A stretch of DNA of 64,000 nt from Luzula sylvatica (Eukaryota; Streptophyta; Magnoliopsida; Poales; Juncaceae): positions 13,978,992-14,042,991 of the forward strand of contig OX326958.1 in NCBI GenBank assembly GCA_946800325.1, read 5' to 3'. The notes under the pieces are model-generated. The model worked only from the letters and a program-made list of their open reading frames with translations, was not told the DNA's origin and did not search any database. Positions 1 through 12,146 of the stretch are shown here, piece after piece. The translations under genes and the position numbers were made by a program. Position 1 is the stretch's first letter. The number at the start of each line of letters is the position of its first letter.

Positions 1-1735
1 TACTACATAACATTTCACCAAAATTTACAAACACTAAGAAAGTTTGTTTTTCGATTCAAAACAATATGTTTATGCTTTGGGGAGTTCCAATAATGTATTT
101 TTACATCATTTGAATCGTATCTTTTACCACATAACATTTCACCAAAATTAACAAACACTAAGAAAGTATGTTTTTCGATTCAAAACAATCCGTTTATGCT
201 TTGGGGAGTTCAAATAACGTAATTTGAGATCATTTGAATCGTATCTTTTACCACATAACATTTCACCGAAATTTACAAACACTAAGAAAGTTTGTTTTTC
301 GATTCAAAACAATTTGTTTATGCTTTGGGCAGTTCAAGTAACGTATTTTGAGATCATTTGAATCATATCTTTTACCACATAACATGTCACCGAAATTTAC
401 AAACACTAAGAAAGTTTGTTTTTCGATTCAAAACAATCTGTTTATGCTTTGGGGAGTTCAAATAACGTATTTTGAGATCATTTGAATCGTATCTTTTACC
501 ACATAACATTTCACCAAAATTTACAAACACTAAGACAGTTTGTTTTTCGATTCAAAACAATTTGTTTATGCTTTGGGGAGTTCAAGTAACGTATTTTGAG
601 ATCATTTGAATCCTATCTTTTACCACATAACATTTCACCAAAATTTACAAACACTAAGAAAATTTGTTTTTCGATTCAAAACAATCTGTTTAAGCTTTGG
701 GGAGTTCAAATAACGTATTTTGAGATCATTTGAATCGTATCTTTTACCACATAACATTTCACCAAAATTTACAAACACTAAGACAGTTTGTTTTTCGATT
801 CAAAACAATTTGTTTATGCTTTGGGGAGTTCAAATAACGTATTTTTAGATCATTTGAATCGTATCTTTTACTACATAACATTTCACCAAAATTTACAAAC
901 ACTAAGAAAGTTTGTTTTTCGATTCAAAACAATATGTTTATGCTTTGGGGAGTTCCAATAACGTATTTTTACATCATTTGAATCGTATCTTTTACCACAT
1001 AACATTTCACCAAAATTAACAAACACTAAGAAAGTATGTTTTTCGATTCAAAACAATCTGTTTATGCTTTGGGGAGTTCAAATAACGTATTTTGAGATCA
1101 TTTGATCGTATCTTTTACCACATAACATTTCACCGAAATTTACAAACACTAAGAAAGTTTGTTTTTCGATTCAAAACAATTTGTTTATGCTTTGGGGAGT
1201 TCAAGTAACGTATTTTGAGATCATTTGAATCGTATCTTTTACCACATAACATTTCACCAAAATTTACAAACACTAAGAAAGTTTGTTTTTCGATTCAAAA
1301 CAATCTGTTTATTCTTTGGGGAGTTCAAATAACGTATTTTTAGATCATTTGAATCGTATCTTTTACCACATAACATTTCACCAAAATTTACAAACACTAA
1401 GAAAGTTTGTTTTTCGATTCAAAACAATTTGTTTATGCTTTGGGGAGTTCAAATAACGTATTTTGAGATCATTTGAATCGTATCTTTTACCACATAACAT
1501 TTCACCGAAATTTACAAACACTAAGAAAGTTTGTTTTTCGATTCAAAACAATCTGTTTGTGCTTTGGGGAGTTCAAATAACGTATTTTGAGATCATTTGA
1601 ATCGTATCTTTTACCACATAACATTTCACCGAAATTTACAAACACTAAGAAAGTTTGTTTTTCGATTCAAAGCAATCTGTTTATGCTTTGGGGAGTTCAA
1701 ATAACGTATTTTGAGATCATTTGAATCGTATCTTT
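1..1735 (+). repeat. HOR unit 1: 14-mer (A-N)
   Basis: Fourteen monomers of types A to N, 1,735 bp. The unit is one base short of 14 x 124 because the type-I monomer (993-1115) reads ATTTGATCG instead of ATTTGAATCG. It lacks types O, P and Q. Private changes include CATGTC in D, TAAGC in F and TTTGTGC in M. Confidence 0.9.
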
Positions 1736-3470
1736 TACTACATAACATTTCACCAAAATTTACAAACACTAAGAAAGTTTGTTTTTCGATTCAAAACAAT
1801 ATGTTTATGCTTTGGGGAGTTCCAATAATGTATTTTTACATCATTTGAATCGTATCTTTTACCACATAACATTTCACCAAAATTAACAAACACTAAGAAC
1901 GTATGTTTTTCGATTCAAAACAATCCGTTTATGCTTTGGGGAGTTCAAATAACGTATTTTGAGATCATTTGAATCGTATCTTTTACCACATAACATTTCA
2001 CCGAAATTTACAAACACTAAGAACGTTTGTTTTTCGATTCAAAACAATTTGTTTATGCTTTGGGGAGTTCAAGTAACGTATTTTGAGATCATTTGAATCA
2101 TATCTTTTACCACATAACATTTCACCGAAATTTACAAACACTAAGAAAGTTTGTTTTTCGATTCAAAACAATCTGTTTATGCTTTGGGGAGTTCAAATAA
2201 CGTATTTTGAGATCATTTGAATCGTATCTTTTACCACATAACATTTCACCAAAATTTACAAACACTAAGACAGTTTGTTTTTCGATTCAAAACAATTTGT
2301 TTATGCTTTGGGGAGTTCAAGTAACGTATTTTGAGATCATTTGAATCCTATCTTTTACCACATAACATTTCACCAAAATTTACAAACACTAAGAAAATTT
2401 GTTTTTCGATTCAAAACAATCTGTTTATGCTTTGGGGAGTTCAAATAACGTATTTTGAGATCATTTGAATCGTATCTTTTACCACATAACATTTCACCAA
2501 AATTTACAAACACTAAGACAGTTTGTTTTTCGATTCAAAACAATTTGTTTATGCTTTGGGGAGTTCAAATAACGTATTTTTAGATCATTTGAATCGTATC
2601 TTTTACTACATAACATTTCACCAAAATTTACAAACACTAAGAAAGTTTGTTTTTCGATTCAAAACAATATGTTTATGCTTTGGGGAGTTCCAATAACGTA
2701 TTTTTACATCATTTGAATCGTATCTTTTACCACATAACATTTCACCAAAATTAACAAACACTAAGAAAGTATGTTTTTCGATTCAAAACAATCTGTTTAT
2801 GCTTTGGGGAGTTCAAATAATGTATTTTGAGATCATTTGATCGTATCTTTTACCACATAACATTTCACCGAAATTTACAAACACTAAGAAAGTTTGTTTT
2901 TCGATTCAAAACAATTTGTTTATGCTTTGGGGAGTTCAAGTAACGTATTTTGAGATCATTTGAATCGTATCTTTTACCACATAACATTTCACCAAAATTT
3001 ACAAACACTAAGAAAGTTTGTTTTTCGATTCAAAACAATCTGTTTATTCTTTGGGGAGTTCAAATAACGTATTTTTAGATCATTTGAATCGTATCTTTTA
3101 CCACATAACATTTCACCAAAATTTACAAACACTAAGACAGTTTGTTTTTCGATTCAAAACAATTTGTTTATGCTTTGGGGAGTTCAAATAACGTATTTTG
3201 AGATCATTTGAATCGTATCTTTTACCACATAACATTTCACCGAAATTTACAAACACTAAGAAAGTTTGTTTTTCGATTCAAAACAATCTGTTTATGCTTT
3301 GGGGAGTTCAAATAACGTATTTTGAGATCATTTGAATCGTATCTTTTACCACATAACATTTCACCGAAATTTACAAACACTAAGAAAGTTTGTTTTTCGA
3401 TTCAAAACAATCTGTTTATGCTTTGGGGAGTTCAAATAACGTATTTTGAGATCATTTGAATCGTATCTTT
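1736..3470 (+). repeat. HOR unit 2: 14-mer (A-N)
   Basis: Same order and length as the preceding unit, with the same 1-bp deletion in type I (monomer at 2728). GAACG replaces GAAAG in B and C, a marker shared with the unit at 4586. Confidence 0.9.
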
Positions 3471-4585
3471 TACTACATAACATTTCACCAAAATTTACAA
3501 ACACTAAGAAAGTTTGTTTTTCGATTCAAAACAATATGTTTATGCTTTGGGGAGTTCCAATAATGTATTTTTACATCATTTGAATCGTATCTTTTACCAC
3601 ATAACATTTCACCAAAATTTACAAACACTAAGAAAGTTTGTTTTTCGATTCAAAACAATTTGTTTATGCTTTGGGGATTTCAAATAACGTATTTTGAGAT
3701 CATTTGAATCGTATCTTTTACTACATAACATTTCACCAAAATTTACAAACACTAAGAAAGTTTGTTTTTCGATTCAAAACAATATGTTTATGCTTTGGGG
3801 AGTTCCAATAACGTATTTTTACATCATTTGAATCGTATCTTTTACCACATAACATTTCACCAAAATTAACAAACACTAAGAAAGTATGTTTTTCGATTCA
3901 AAACAATCTGTTTATGCTTTGGGGAGTTCAAATAATGTATTTTGAGATCATTTGATCGTATCTTTTACCACATAACATTTCACCGAAATTTACAAACACT
4001 AAGAAAGTTTGTTTTTCGATTCAAAACAATTTGTTTATGCTTTGGGGAGTTCAAGTAACGTATTTTGAGATCATTTGAATCGTATCTTTTACCACATAAC
4101 ATTTCACCAAAATTTACAAACACTAAGAAAGTTTGTTTTTCGATTCAAAACAATCTGTTTATTCTTTGGGGAGTTCAAATAACGTATTTTTAGATCATTT
4201 GAATCGTATCTTTTACCACATAACATTTCACCAAAATTTACAAACACTAAGACAGTTTGTTTTTCGATTCAAAACAATTTGTTTATGCTTTGGGGAGTTC
4301 AAATAACGTATTTTGAGATCATTTGAATCGTATCTTTTACCACATAACATTTCACCGAAATTTACAAACACTAAGAAAGTTTGTTTTTCGATTCAAAACA
4401 ATCTGTTTATGCTTTGGGGAGTTCAAATAACGTATTTTGAGATCATTTGAATCGTATCTTTTACCACATAACATTTCACCGAAATTTACAAACACTAAGA
4501 AAGTTTGTTTTTCGATTCAAAACAATCTGTTTATGCTTTGGGGAGTTCAAATAACGTATTTTGAGATCATTTGAATCGTATCTTT
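3471..4585 (+). repeat. HOR unit 3: 9-mer, deletion derivative
   Basis: Nine monomers, 1,115 bp: A, one recombinant monomer (3595, with GGGGATTTC in place of GGGGAGTTC), then H to N. The recombinant replaces B to G, as expected after unequal exchange between out-of-register HORs. Type I carries the 1-bp deletion (monomer at 3843). Confidence 0.9.
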
Positions 4586-6320
4586 TACTACATAACATTT
4601 CACCAAAATTTACAAACACTAAGAAAGTTTGTTTTTCGATTCAAAACAATATGTTTATGCTTTGGGGAGTTCCAATAATGTATTTTTACATCATTTGAAT
4701 CGTATCTTTTACCACATAACATTTCACCAAAATTAACAAACACTAAGAACGTATGTTTTTCGATTCAAAACAATCCGTTTATGCTTTGGGGAGTTCAAAT
4801 AACGTATTTTGAGATCATTTGAATCGTATCTTTTACCACATAACATTTCACCGAAATTTACAAACACTAAGAACGTTTGTTTTTCGATTCAAAACAATTT
4901 GTTTATGCTTTGGGGAGTTCAAGTAACGTATTTTGAGATCATTTGAATCATATCTTTTACCACATAACATTTCACCGAAATTTACAAACACTAAGAAAGT
5001 TTGTTTTTCGATTCAAAACAATCTGTTTATGCTTTGGGGAGTTCAAATAACGTATTTTGAGATCATTTGAATCGTATCTTTTACCACATAACATTTCACC
5101 AAAATTTACAAACACTAAGACAGTTTGTTTTTCGATTCAAAACAATTTGTTTATGCTTTGGGGAGTTCAAGTAACGTATTTTGAGATCATTTGAATCCTA
5201 TCTTTTACCACATAACATTTCACCAAAATTTACAAACACTAAGAAAATTTGTTTTTCGATTCAAAACAATCTGTTTATGCTTTGGGGAGTTCAAATAACG
5301 TATTTTGAGATCATTTGAATCGTATCTTTTACCACATAACATTTCACCAAAATTTACAAACACTAAGACAGTTTGTTTTTCGATTCAAAACAATTTGTTT
5401 ATGCTTTGGGGAGTTCAAATAACGTATTTTTAGATCATTTGAATCGTATCTTTTACTACATAACATTTCACCAAAATTTACAAACACTAAGAAAGTTTGT
5501 TTTTCGATTCAAAACAATATGTTTATGCTTTGGGGAGTTCCAATAACGTATTTTTACATCATTTGAATCGTATCTTTTACCACATAACATTTCACCAAAA
5601 TTAACAAACACTAAGAAAGTATGTTTTTCGATTCAAAACAATCTGTTTATGCTTTGGGGAGTTCAAATAATGTATTTTGAGATCATTTGATCGTATCTTT
5701 TACCACATAACATTTCACCGAAATTTACAAACACTAAGAAAGTTTGTTTTTCGATTCAAAACAATTTGTTTATGCTTTGGGGAGTTCAAGTAACGTATTT
5801 TGAGATCATTTGAATCGTATCTTTTACCACATAACATTTCACCAAAATTTACAAACACTAAGAAAGTTTGTTTTTCGATTCAAAACAATCTGTTTATTCT
5901 TTGGGGAGTTCAAATAACGTATTTTTAGATCATTTGAATCGTATCTTTTACCACATAACATTTCACCAAAATTTACAAACACTAAGACAATTTGTTTTTC
6001 GATTCAAAACAATTTGTTTATGCTTTGGGGAGTTCAAATAACGTATTTTGAGATCATTTGAATCGTATCTTTTACCACATAACATTTCACCGAAATTTAC
6101 AAACACTAAGAAAGTTTGTTTTTCGATTCAAAACAATCTGTTTATGCTTTGGGGAGTTCAAATAACGTATTTTGAGATCATTTGAATCGTATCTTTTACC
6201 ACATAACATTTCACCGAAATTTACAAACACTAAGAAAGTTTGTTTTTCGATTCAAAACAATCTGTTTATGCTTTGGGGAGTTCAAATAACGTATTTTGAG
6301 ATCATTTGAATCGTATCTTT
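4586..6320 (+). repeat. HOR unit 4: 14-mer (A-N)
   Basis: Nearly identical to the unit at 1736-3470, including the GAACG changes and the 1-bp deletion in type I (monomer at 5578). The one difference I noticed is GACAATTTG for GACAGTTTG near 5997. Confidence 0.9.
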
Positions 6321-7435
6321 TACTACATAACATTTCACCAAAATTTACAAACACTAAGAAAGTTTGTTTTTCGATTCAAAACAATATGTTTATGCTTTGG
6401 GGAGTTCCAATAATGTATTTTTACATCATTTGAATCGTATCTTTTACCACATAACATTTCACCAAAATTTACAAACACTAAGAAAGTTTGTTTTTCGATT
6501 CAAAACAATTTGTTTATGCTTTGGGGATTTCAAATAACGTATTTTGAGATCATTTGAATCGTATCTTTTACTACATAACATTTCACCAAAATTTACAAAC
6601 ACTAAGAAAGTTTGTTTTTCGATTCAAAACAATATGTTTATGCTTTGGGGAGTTCCAATAACGTATTTTTACATCATTTGAATCGTATCTTTTACCACAT
6701 AACATTTCACCAAAATTAACAAACACTAAGAAAGTATGTTTTTCGATTCAAAACAATCTGTTTATGCTTTGGGGAGTTCAAATAATGTATTTTGAGATCA
6801 TTTGATCGTATCTTTTACCACATAACATTTCACCGAAATTTACAAACAGTAAGAAAGTTTGTTTTTCGATTCAAAACAATTTGTTTATGCTTTGGGGAGT
6901 TCAAGTAACGTATTTTGAGATCATTTGAATCGTATCTTTTACCACATAACATTTCACCAAAATTTACAAACACTAAGAAAGTTTGTTTTTCGATTCAAAA
7001 CAATCTGTTTATTCTTTGGGGAGTTCAAATAACGTATTTTTAGATCATTTGAATCGTATCTTTTACCACATAACATTTCACCAAAATTTACAAACACTAA
7101 GACAGTTTGTTTTTCGATTCAAAACAATTTGTTTATGCTTTGGGGAGTTCAAATAACGTATTTTGAGATCATTTGAATCGTATCTTTTACCACATAACAT
7201 TTCACCGAAATTTACAAACACTAAGAAAGTTTGTTTTTCGATTCAAAACAATCTGTTTATGCTTTGGGGAGTTCAAATAACGTATTTTGAGATCATTTGA
7301 ATCGTATCTTTTACCACATAACATTTCACCGAAATTTACAAACACTAAGAAAGTTTGTTTTTCGATTCAAAACAATCTGTTTATGCTTTGGGGAGTTCAA
7401 ATAACGTATTTTGAGATCATTTGAATCGTATCTTT
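6321..7435 (+). repeat. HOR unit 5: 9-mer, deletion derivative
   Basis: Nearly identical to 3471-4585, with the same GGGGATTTC recombinant monomer (6445) and 1-bp deletion (monomer at 6693). ACAGTAAG replaces ACACTAAG near 6848. Confidence 0.9.
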
Positions 7436-9542
7436 TACTACATAACATTTCACCAAACTTTACAAACACTAAGAAAGTTTGTTTTTCGATTCAAAACAAT
7501 ATGTTTATGCTTTGGGGAGTTCCAATAATGTATTTTTACATCATTTGAATCGTATCTTTTACCACATAACATTTCACCAAAATTAACAAACACTAAGAAA
7601 GTATGTTTTTCGATTCAAAACAATCCGTTTATGCTTTGAGGAGTTCAAATAACGTATTTTGAGATCATTTGAATCGTATCTTTTACCACATAACATTTCA
7701 CCGAAATTTACAAACACTAAGAAAGTTTGTTTTTCGATTCAAAACAATTTGTTTATGCTTTGGGGAGTTCAAGTAACGTATTTTGAGATCATTTGAATCA
7801 TATCTATTACCACATAACATTTCACCGAAATTTACAAACACTAAGAAAGTTTGTTTTTCGATTCAAAACAATCTGTTTATGCTTTGGGGAGTTCAAATAA
7901 CGTATTTTGAGATCATTTGAATCGTATCTTTTACCACATAACATTTCACCAAAATTTACAAACACTAAGACAGTTTGTTTTTCGATTCAAAACAATTTGT
8001 TTATGCTTTGGGGAGTTCAAGTAACGTATTTTGAGATCATTTGAATCCTATCTTTTACCACATAACATTTCACCAAAATTTACAAACACTAAGAAAATTT
8101 GTTTTTCGATTCAAAACAATCTGTTTATGCTTTGGGGAGTTCAAATAACGTATTTTGAGATCATTTGAATCGTATCTTTTACCACATAACATTTCACCAA
8201 AATTTACAAACACTAAGACAGTTTGTTTTTCGATTCAAAACAATTTGTTTATGCTTTGGGGAGTTCAAATAACGTATTTTTAGATCATTTGAATCGTATC
8301 TTTTACTACATAACATTTCACCAAAATTTGCAAACACTAAGAAAGTTTGTTTTTCGATTCAAAACAATATGTTTATGCTTTGGGGAGTTCCAATAACGTA
8401 TTTTTACATCATTTGAATCGTATCTTTTACCACATAACATTTCACCAAAATTAACAAACACTAAGAAAGTATGTTTTTCGATTCAAAACAATCTGTTTAT
8501 GCTTTGGGGAGTTCAAATAACGTATTTTGAGATCATTTGAATCGTATCTTTTACCACATAACATTTCACCGAAATTTACAAACACTAAGAAAGTTTGTTT
8601 TTCGATTCAAAACAATTTGTTTATGCTTTGGGGAGTTCAAGTAACGTATTTTGAGATCATTTGAATCGTATCTTTTACCACATAACATTTTACAAAATAT
8701 ACAAACACTAAGAAAGTTTGTTTTTCGATTCAAAACAATCTGTTTATGCTTTGGGGAGTTCAAATAACGTATTTTTAGATCATTTGAATCGTATCTTTTA
8801 CCACATAACATTTCACCAAAATTTACAAACACTAAGACAGTTTGTTTTTCGATTCAAAACAATTTGTTTATGCTTTGGGGAGTTCAAATAACGTATTTTG
8901 AGATCATTTGAATCGTATCTTTTACCACATAAAATTTCACCGAAATTTACAAACACTAAGAAAGTTTGTTTTTCGATTCAAAACAATATGTTTATGCTTT
9001 GGGGAGTTCAAATAACGTATTTTGAGATCATTTGAATCGTATCTTTTACCACATAACATTTCACCGAAATTTACAAACACTAAGAAAGTTTGTTTTTCGA
9101 TTCAAAACAATCTGTTTATGCTTTGGGGAGTTCAAGTAACGTATTTTGAGATCATTTGAATCGTATCTTTTACTACATAACATTTCACCAAAATTTACAA
9201 ACACTAAGAAAGTTTGTTTTTCGATTCAAAACAATATGTTTATGCTTTGGGGAGTTCAAATAATGTATTTTGAGATCATTTGAATCGTATCTTTTACCAC
9301 ATAACATTTCACCAAAATTTACAAACACTAAGAAAGTTTGTTTTTCGATTCAAAACAATCTGTTTATGCTATGGGGAGTTCAAATAACGTATTTTGAGAT
9401 CATTTGAATCGTATCTTTTACCACATAACATTTCACCAAAATTTACAAACACTAAGAAAGTTTGTTTTTCGATTCAAAACAATCTGTTTATGCTTTGGGG
9501 AGTTCAAATAACGTATTTTTAGATCATTTGAATCGTATCTTT
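7436..9542 (+). repeat. HOR unit 6: complete 17-mer (A-Q)
   Basis: Contains all 17 monomer types in order, 2,107 bp. Type I has the normal GAATCG, unlike the five upstream copies. Type K (monomer at 8676) lost one base within CATTTTACAAAATATAC. O, P and Q follow N at 9171, 9295 and 9419. O carries TACTAC, A66 and AATG, and P carries GCTATGG. Confidence 0.88.
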
Positions 9543-9940
9543 TACTACATAACATTTCACCAAAATTTACAAACACTAAGAAAGTTTGTTTTTTGATTCA
9601 AAACAATATGTTTATGCTTTGGGGAGTTCCAATAATGTATTTTTACATCATTTGAATCGTATCTTTTACCACATAACATTTCACCAAAATTAACAAACAC
9701 TAAGAAAGTATGTTTTTCGATTCAAAACAATCCGTTTATGCTTTGGGGAGTTCAAATAACGTATTTTGAGATAATTTGAATCGTATCTTTTACCACATAA
9801 CATTTCACCGAAATTTACAAACACTAAGAAAGTTTGTTTTTCGATTCAAAACAATTTGTTTATGCTTTGGGGAGTTCAACTAACGTATTTTGAGATCATT
9901 TGAATCATATCTTTTACCACATAACATTTCACCAAAATTT

Positions 9941-9961
9941 ACAAACACTAAGAAAGTTTGT
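9941..9961. other. Short hairpin-capable inverted repeat
   Basis: ACAAAC (monomer 27-32) and GTTTGT (42-47) are perfect reverse complements separated by nine bases, ACTAAGAAA. The stem is six base pairs. Type B and I copies, with GTATG at 42-46, lose the pairing at position 44. The 3' breakpoint of the 48-bp duplication in the 172-bp variant monomers falls at position 33, the first base of this loop. Confidence 0.7.
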
Positions 9962-9965
9962 TTTT

Positions 9966-10031
9966 CGATTCAAAACAATCTGTTTATGCTTTGGGGAGTT
10001 CAAATAACGTATTTTGAGATCATTTGAATCG
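9966..10031. other. 9-bp inverted repeat within the monomer
   Basis: CGATTCAAA at monomer positions 52-60 (here 9966-9974) is the exact reverse complement of TTTGAATCG at 109-117 (here 10023-10031), with 48 bp between. Both arms contain a CpG. The same pairing is possible in most of the 514 monomers. Type C copies break it with CpA at 117 and type E copies with CCT at 116-118. A role as a protein-binding dyad or cruciform is inference. Confidence 0.8.
9999..10028. other. 7-bp inverted repeat, alternative dyad arm
   Basis: TTCAAAT (monomer 85-91) and ATTTGAA (108-114) are exact reverse complements with 16 bp between. The right arm is shared with the 9-bp dyad, so the two structures compete. 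The type-specific changes CCAAT (position 88) and CAAGT (position 90) disrupt this stem in types A, H, C, E and J. Confidence 0.65.
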
Positions 10032-12146
10032 TATCTTTTACCACATAACATTTCACCAAAATTTACAAACACTAAGATAGTTTGTTTTTCGATTCAAAAC
10101 AATTTGTTTATGCTTTGGGGAGTTCAAATAACGTATTTTTAGATCATTTGAATCGTATCTTTTACTAAATAACATTTCACCAAAATTTACAAACACTAAG
10201 AAAGTTTGTTTTTCGATTCAAAACAATATGTTTATGCTTTGGGGAGTTCCAATAACGTATTTTTACATCATTTGAATCGTATCTTTTACCACATAACATT
10301 TCACCAAAATTAACAAACACTAAGAAAGTATGTTTTTCAATTCAAAACAATCTGTTTATGCTTTGGGGAGTTCAAATAACGTATTTTGAGATCATTTGAA
10401 TCGTATCTTTTACCACATAACATTTCACCGAAATTTACAAACACTAAGAAAGTTTGTTTTTCGATTCGAAACAATTTGTTTATGCTTTGGGGAGTTCAAG
10501 TAACGTATTTTGAGATCATTTGAATCGTATCTTTTACCACATAACATTTCACCAAAATTTACAAACACTAAGAAAGTTTGTTTTTCGATTCAAAACAATC
10601 TGTTTATGCTTTGGTGAGTTCAAATAACGTATTTTTAGATCATTTGAATCGTATCTTTTACGACATAACATTTCACCAAAATTTACAAACACTAAGACAG
10701 TTTGTTTTTCGATTCAAAACAATTTGTTTATGCTTTGGGGAGTTCAAATAACGTATTTTGAGATCATTTGAATCGTATCTTTTACCACATAACATTTCAC
10801 CGAAATTTACAAATACTAAGAAAGTTTGTTTTTCGATTCAAAACAACCTGTTTATGCTTTGGGGAGTTCAAATAACATATTTTGAGATCATTTGAATAGT
10901 ATATTTTACCACATAACATTTCACCGAAATTTACAAACACTAAGAAAGTTTGTTTTTCGATTCAAAACAATCTGTTTATGCTTTGGGGAGTTCAAATAAC
11001 GTATTTTGAGATCATTTGAATCGTATCTTTTACTACATAACATTTCACCAAAATTTACAAACACTAAGAAAGTTTGTTTTTCGATTCAAAACAATATGTT
11101 TATGCTTTGGGGAGTTCAAATAATGTATTTTGAGATCATTTGAATCGTATCTTTTACCACTTAACATTTCACCAAAATTTACAAACACTAAGAAAGTTTG
11201 TTTTTCGATTCGAAACAATTTGTTTTTGCTTTGGGGAGTTCAAGTAACGTATTTTGAGATCATTTGAATCGTATCTTTTACCACATAACATTTCACCAAA
11301 ATTTACAAACACTAAGAAAGTTTGTTTTTCGATTCAAAACAATCTGTTTATGCTTTGGGGAGTTCAAATAACGTATTTTTAGATCATTTGAATCGTATAT
11401 TTTACCACATAACATTTCACCAAAATTTACAAACACTAAGACAGTTTGTTTTTCGATTCAAAACAATTTGTTTATGCTTTGGGGAGTTCAAATAACGTAT
11501 TTTGAGATCATTTGAATCGTATCTTTTACCACATAACATTTCACCGAAATTTACAAACACTAAGAAAGTTTGTTTTTCGATTCAAAACAATCTGTTTATG
11601 CTTTGGGGAGTTCAAATAACATATTTTGAGATCATTTGAATCGTATATTTTACCACATAACATTTCACCGAAATTTACAAACACTAAGAAAGTTTGTTTT
11701 TCGATTCAAAACAATCTGTTTATGCTTTGGGGAGTTCAAAGAACGTATTTTGAGATCATTTGAATCGTATCTTTTACTACATAACATTTCACCAAAATTT
11801 ACAAACACTAAGAAAGTTTGTTTTTCGATTCAAAACAATATGTTTATGCTTTGGGGAGTTCAAATAATGTATTTTGAGATCATTTGAATCGTATCTTTTA
11901 CCACATAACATTTCACCAAAATTTACAAACACTAAGAAAGTTTGTTATTCGATTCAAAACAATCTGTTTATGCTATGGGGAGTTCAAATAACGTATTTTG
12001 AAATCATTTGAATCGTATCTTTTACCACATAACATTTCACCAAAATTTACAAACACTAAGAAAGTTTGTTTTTCGATTCAAAACAATATGTTTATGCCTT
12101 GGGGAGTTCAAATAACGTATTTTTAGATCATTTGAATCGTATCGTT

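Larger units (their letters stand above)
1736..4585 (+). repeat. 2,850-bp duplication, copy 1 (14-mer + 9-mer)
   Basis: The 23-monomer stretch made of HOR units 2 and 3 is repeated directly in tandem as 4586-7435, with shared private variants and only two substitutions noticed by eye. It is a second-order repeat of HORs and a recent event, or possibly an assembly artefact. Confidence 0.85.
4586..7435 (+). repeat. 2,850-bp duplication, copy 2 (14-mer + 9-mer)
   Basis: Tandem copy of 1736-4585, colinear without gaps. The 9-mer in each copy carries the same recombinant monomer, so the deletion event came before the duplication. Confidence 0.85.
9915..10038 (+). repeat. Representative consensus monomer (type D)
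   Basis: This copy matches the majority base at every position I tallied, so it serves as the reference for monomer coordinates 1-124. It contains AAATTT at 21-26, a T-tract at 47-51, an A-tract at 58-61, GGGGAG at 79-84, ACGT at 93-96 and GATC at 104-107. Three related TTCAAA/TTTGAA motifs lie at 55-60, 85-90 and 109-114 (the last inverted). HOR types are defined by departures from it: T4, G20, A26, C40, A44, A/T66, C67, A77, C88, G90, T94, T102, C104 and A117. Confidence 0.9.
9543..12146 (+). repeat. HOR unit 7: 21-mer
   Basis: Order A B C D G H I J K L M N O, then J K L M N O, then P Q. Types E and F are absent and the J-O block is present twice. GTATATTTT and AACATATTTT variants mark the M-type monomers of this unit. 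Confidence 0.85.

Noticed and set aside
8566..8832. Minus-strand open reading frame of 88 codons (similar one at 17741-18007)
   Set aside because: It lies wholly inside satellite monomers and its translation is itself a tandem repeat of the monomer. Because 124 is not a multiple of three the frame rotates with each monomer, so such frames open and close by chance point differences. No ribosome site, promoter or domain is visible.
9956..9980. Possible CENP-B box at TTTTTCGATTCAAAACAA
   Set aside because: It has the TTCG start and a suitably placed A, but lacks the CGGG core needed by the known box pattern.
11636..11887. Plus-strand open reading frames of about 80-83 codons (also 54282-54533, 55894-56145, 58126-58377, 61722-61964)
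   Set aside because: All begin at the same monomer phase and read the same repeated sequence in successive frames. Copies track HOR duplications (for example an offset of 1,612 bp), not gene conservation.
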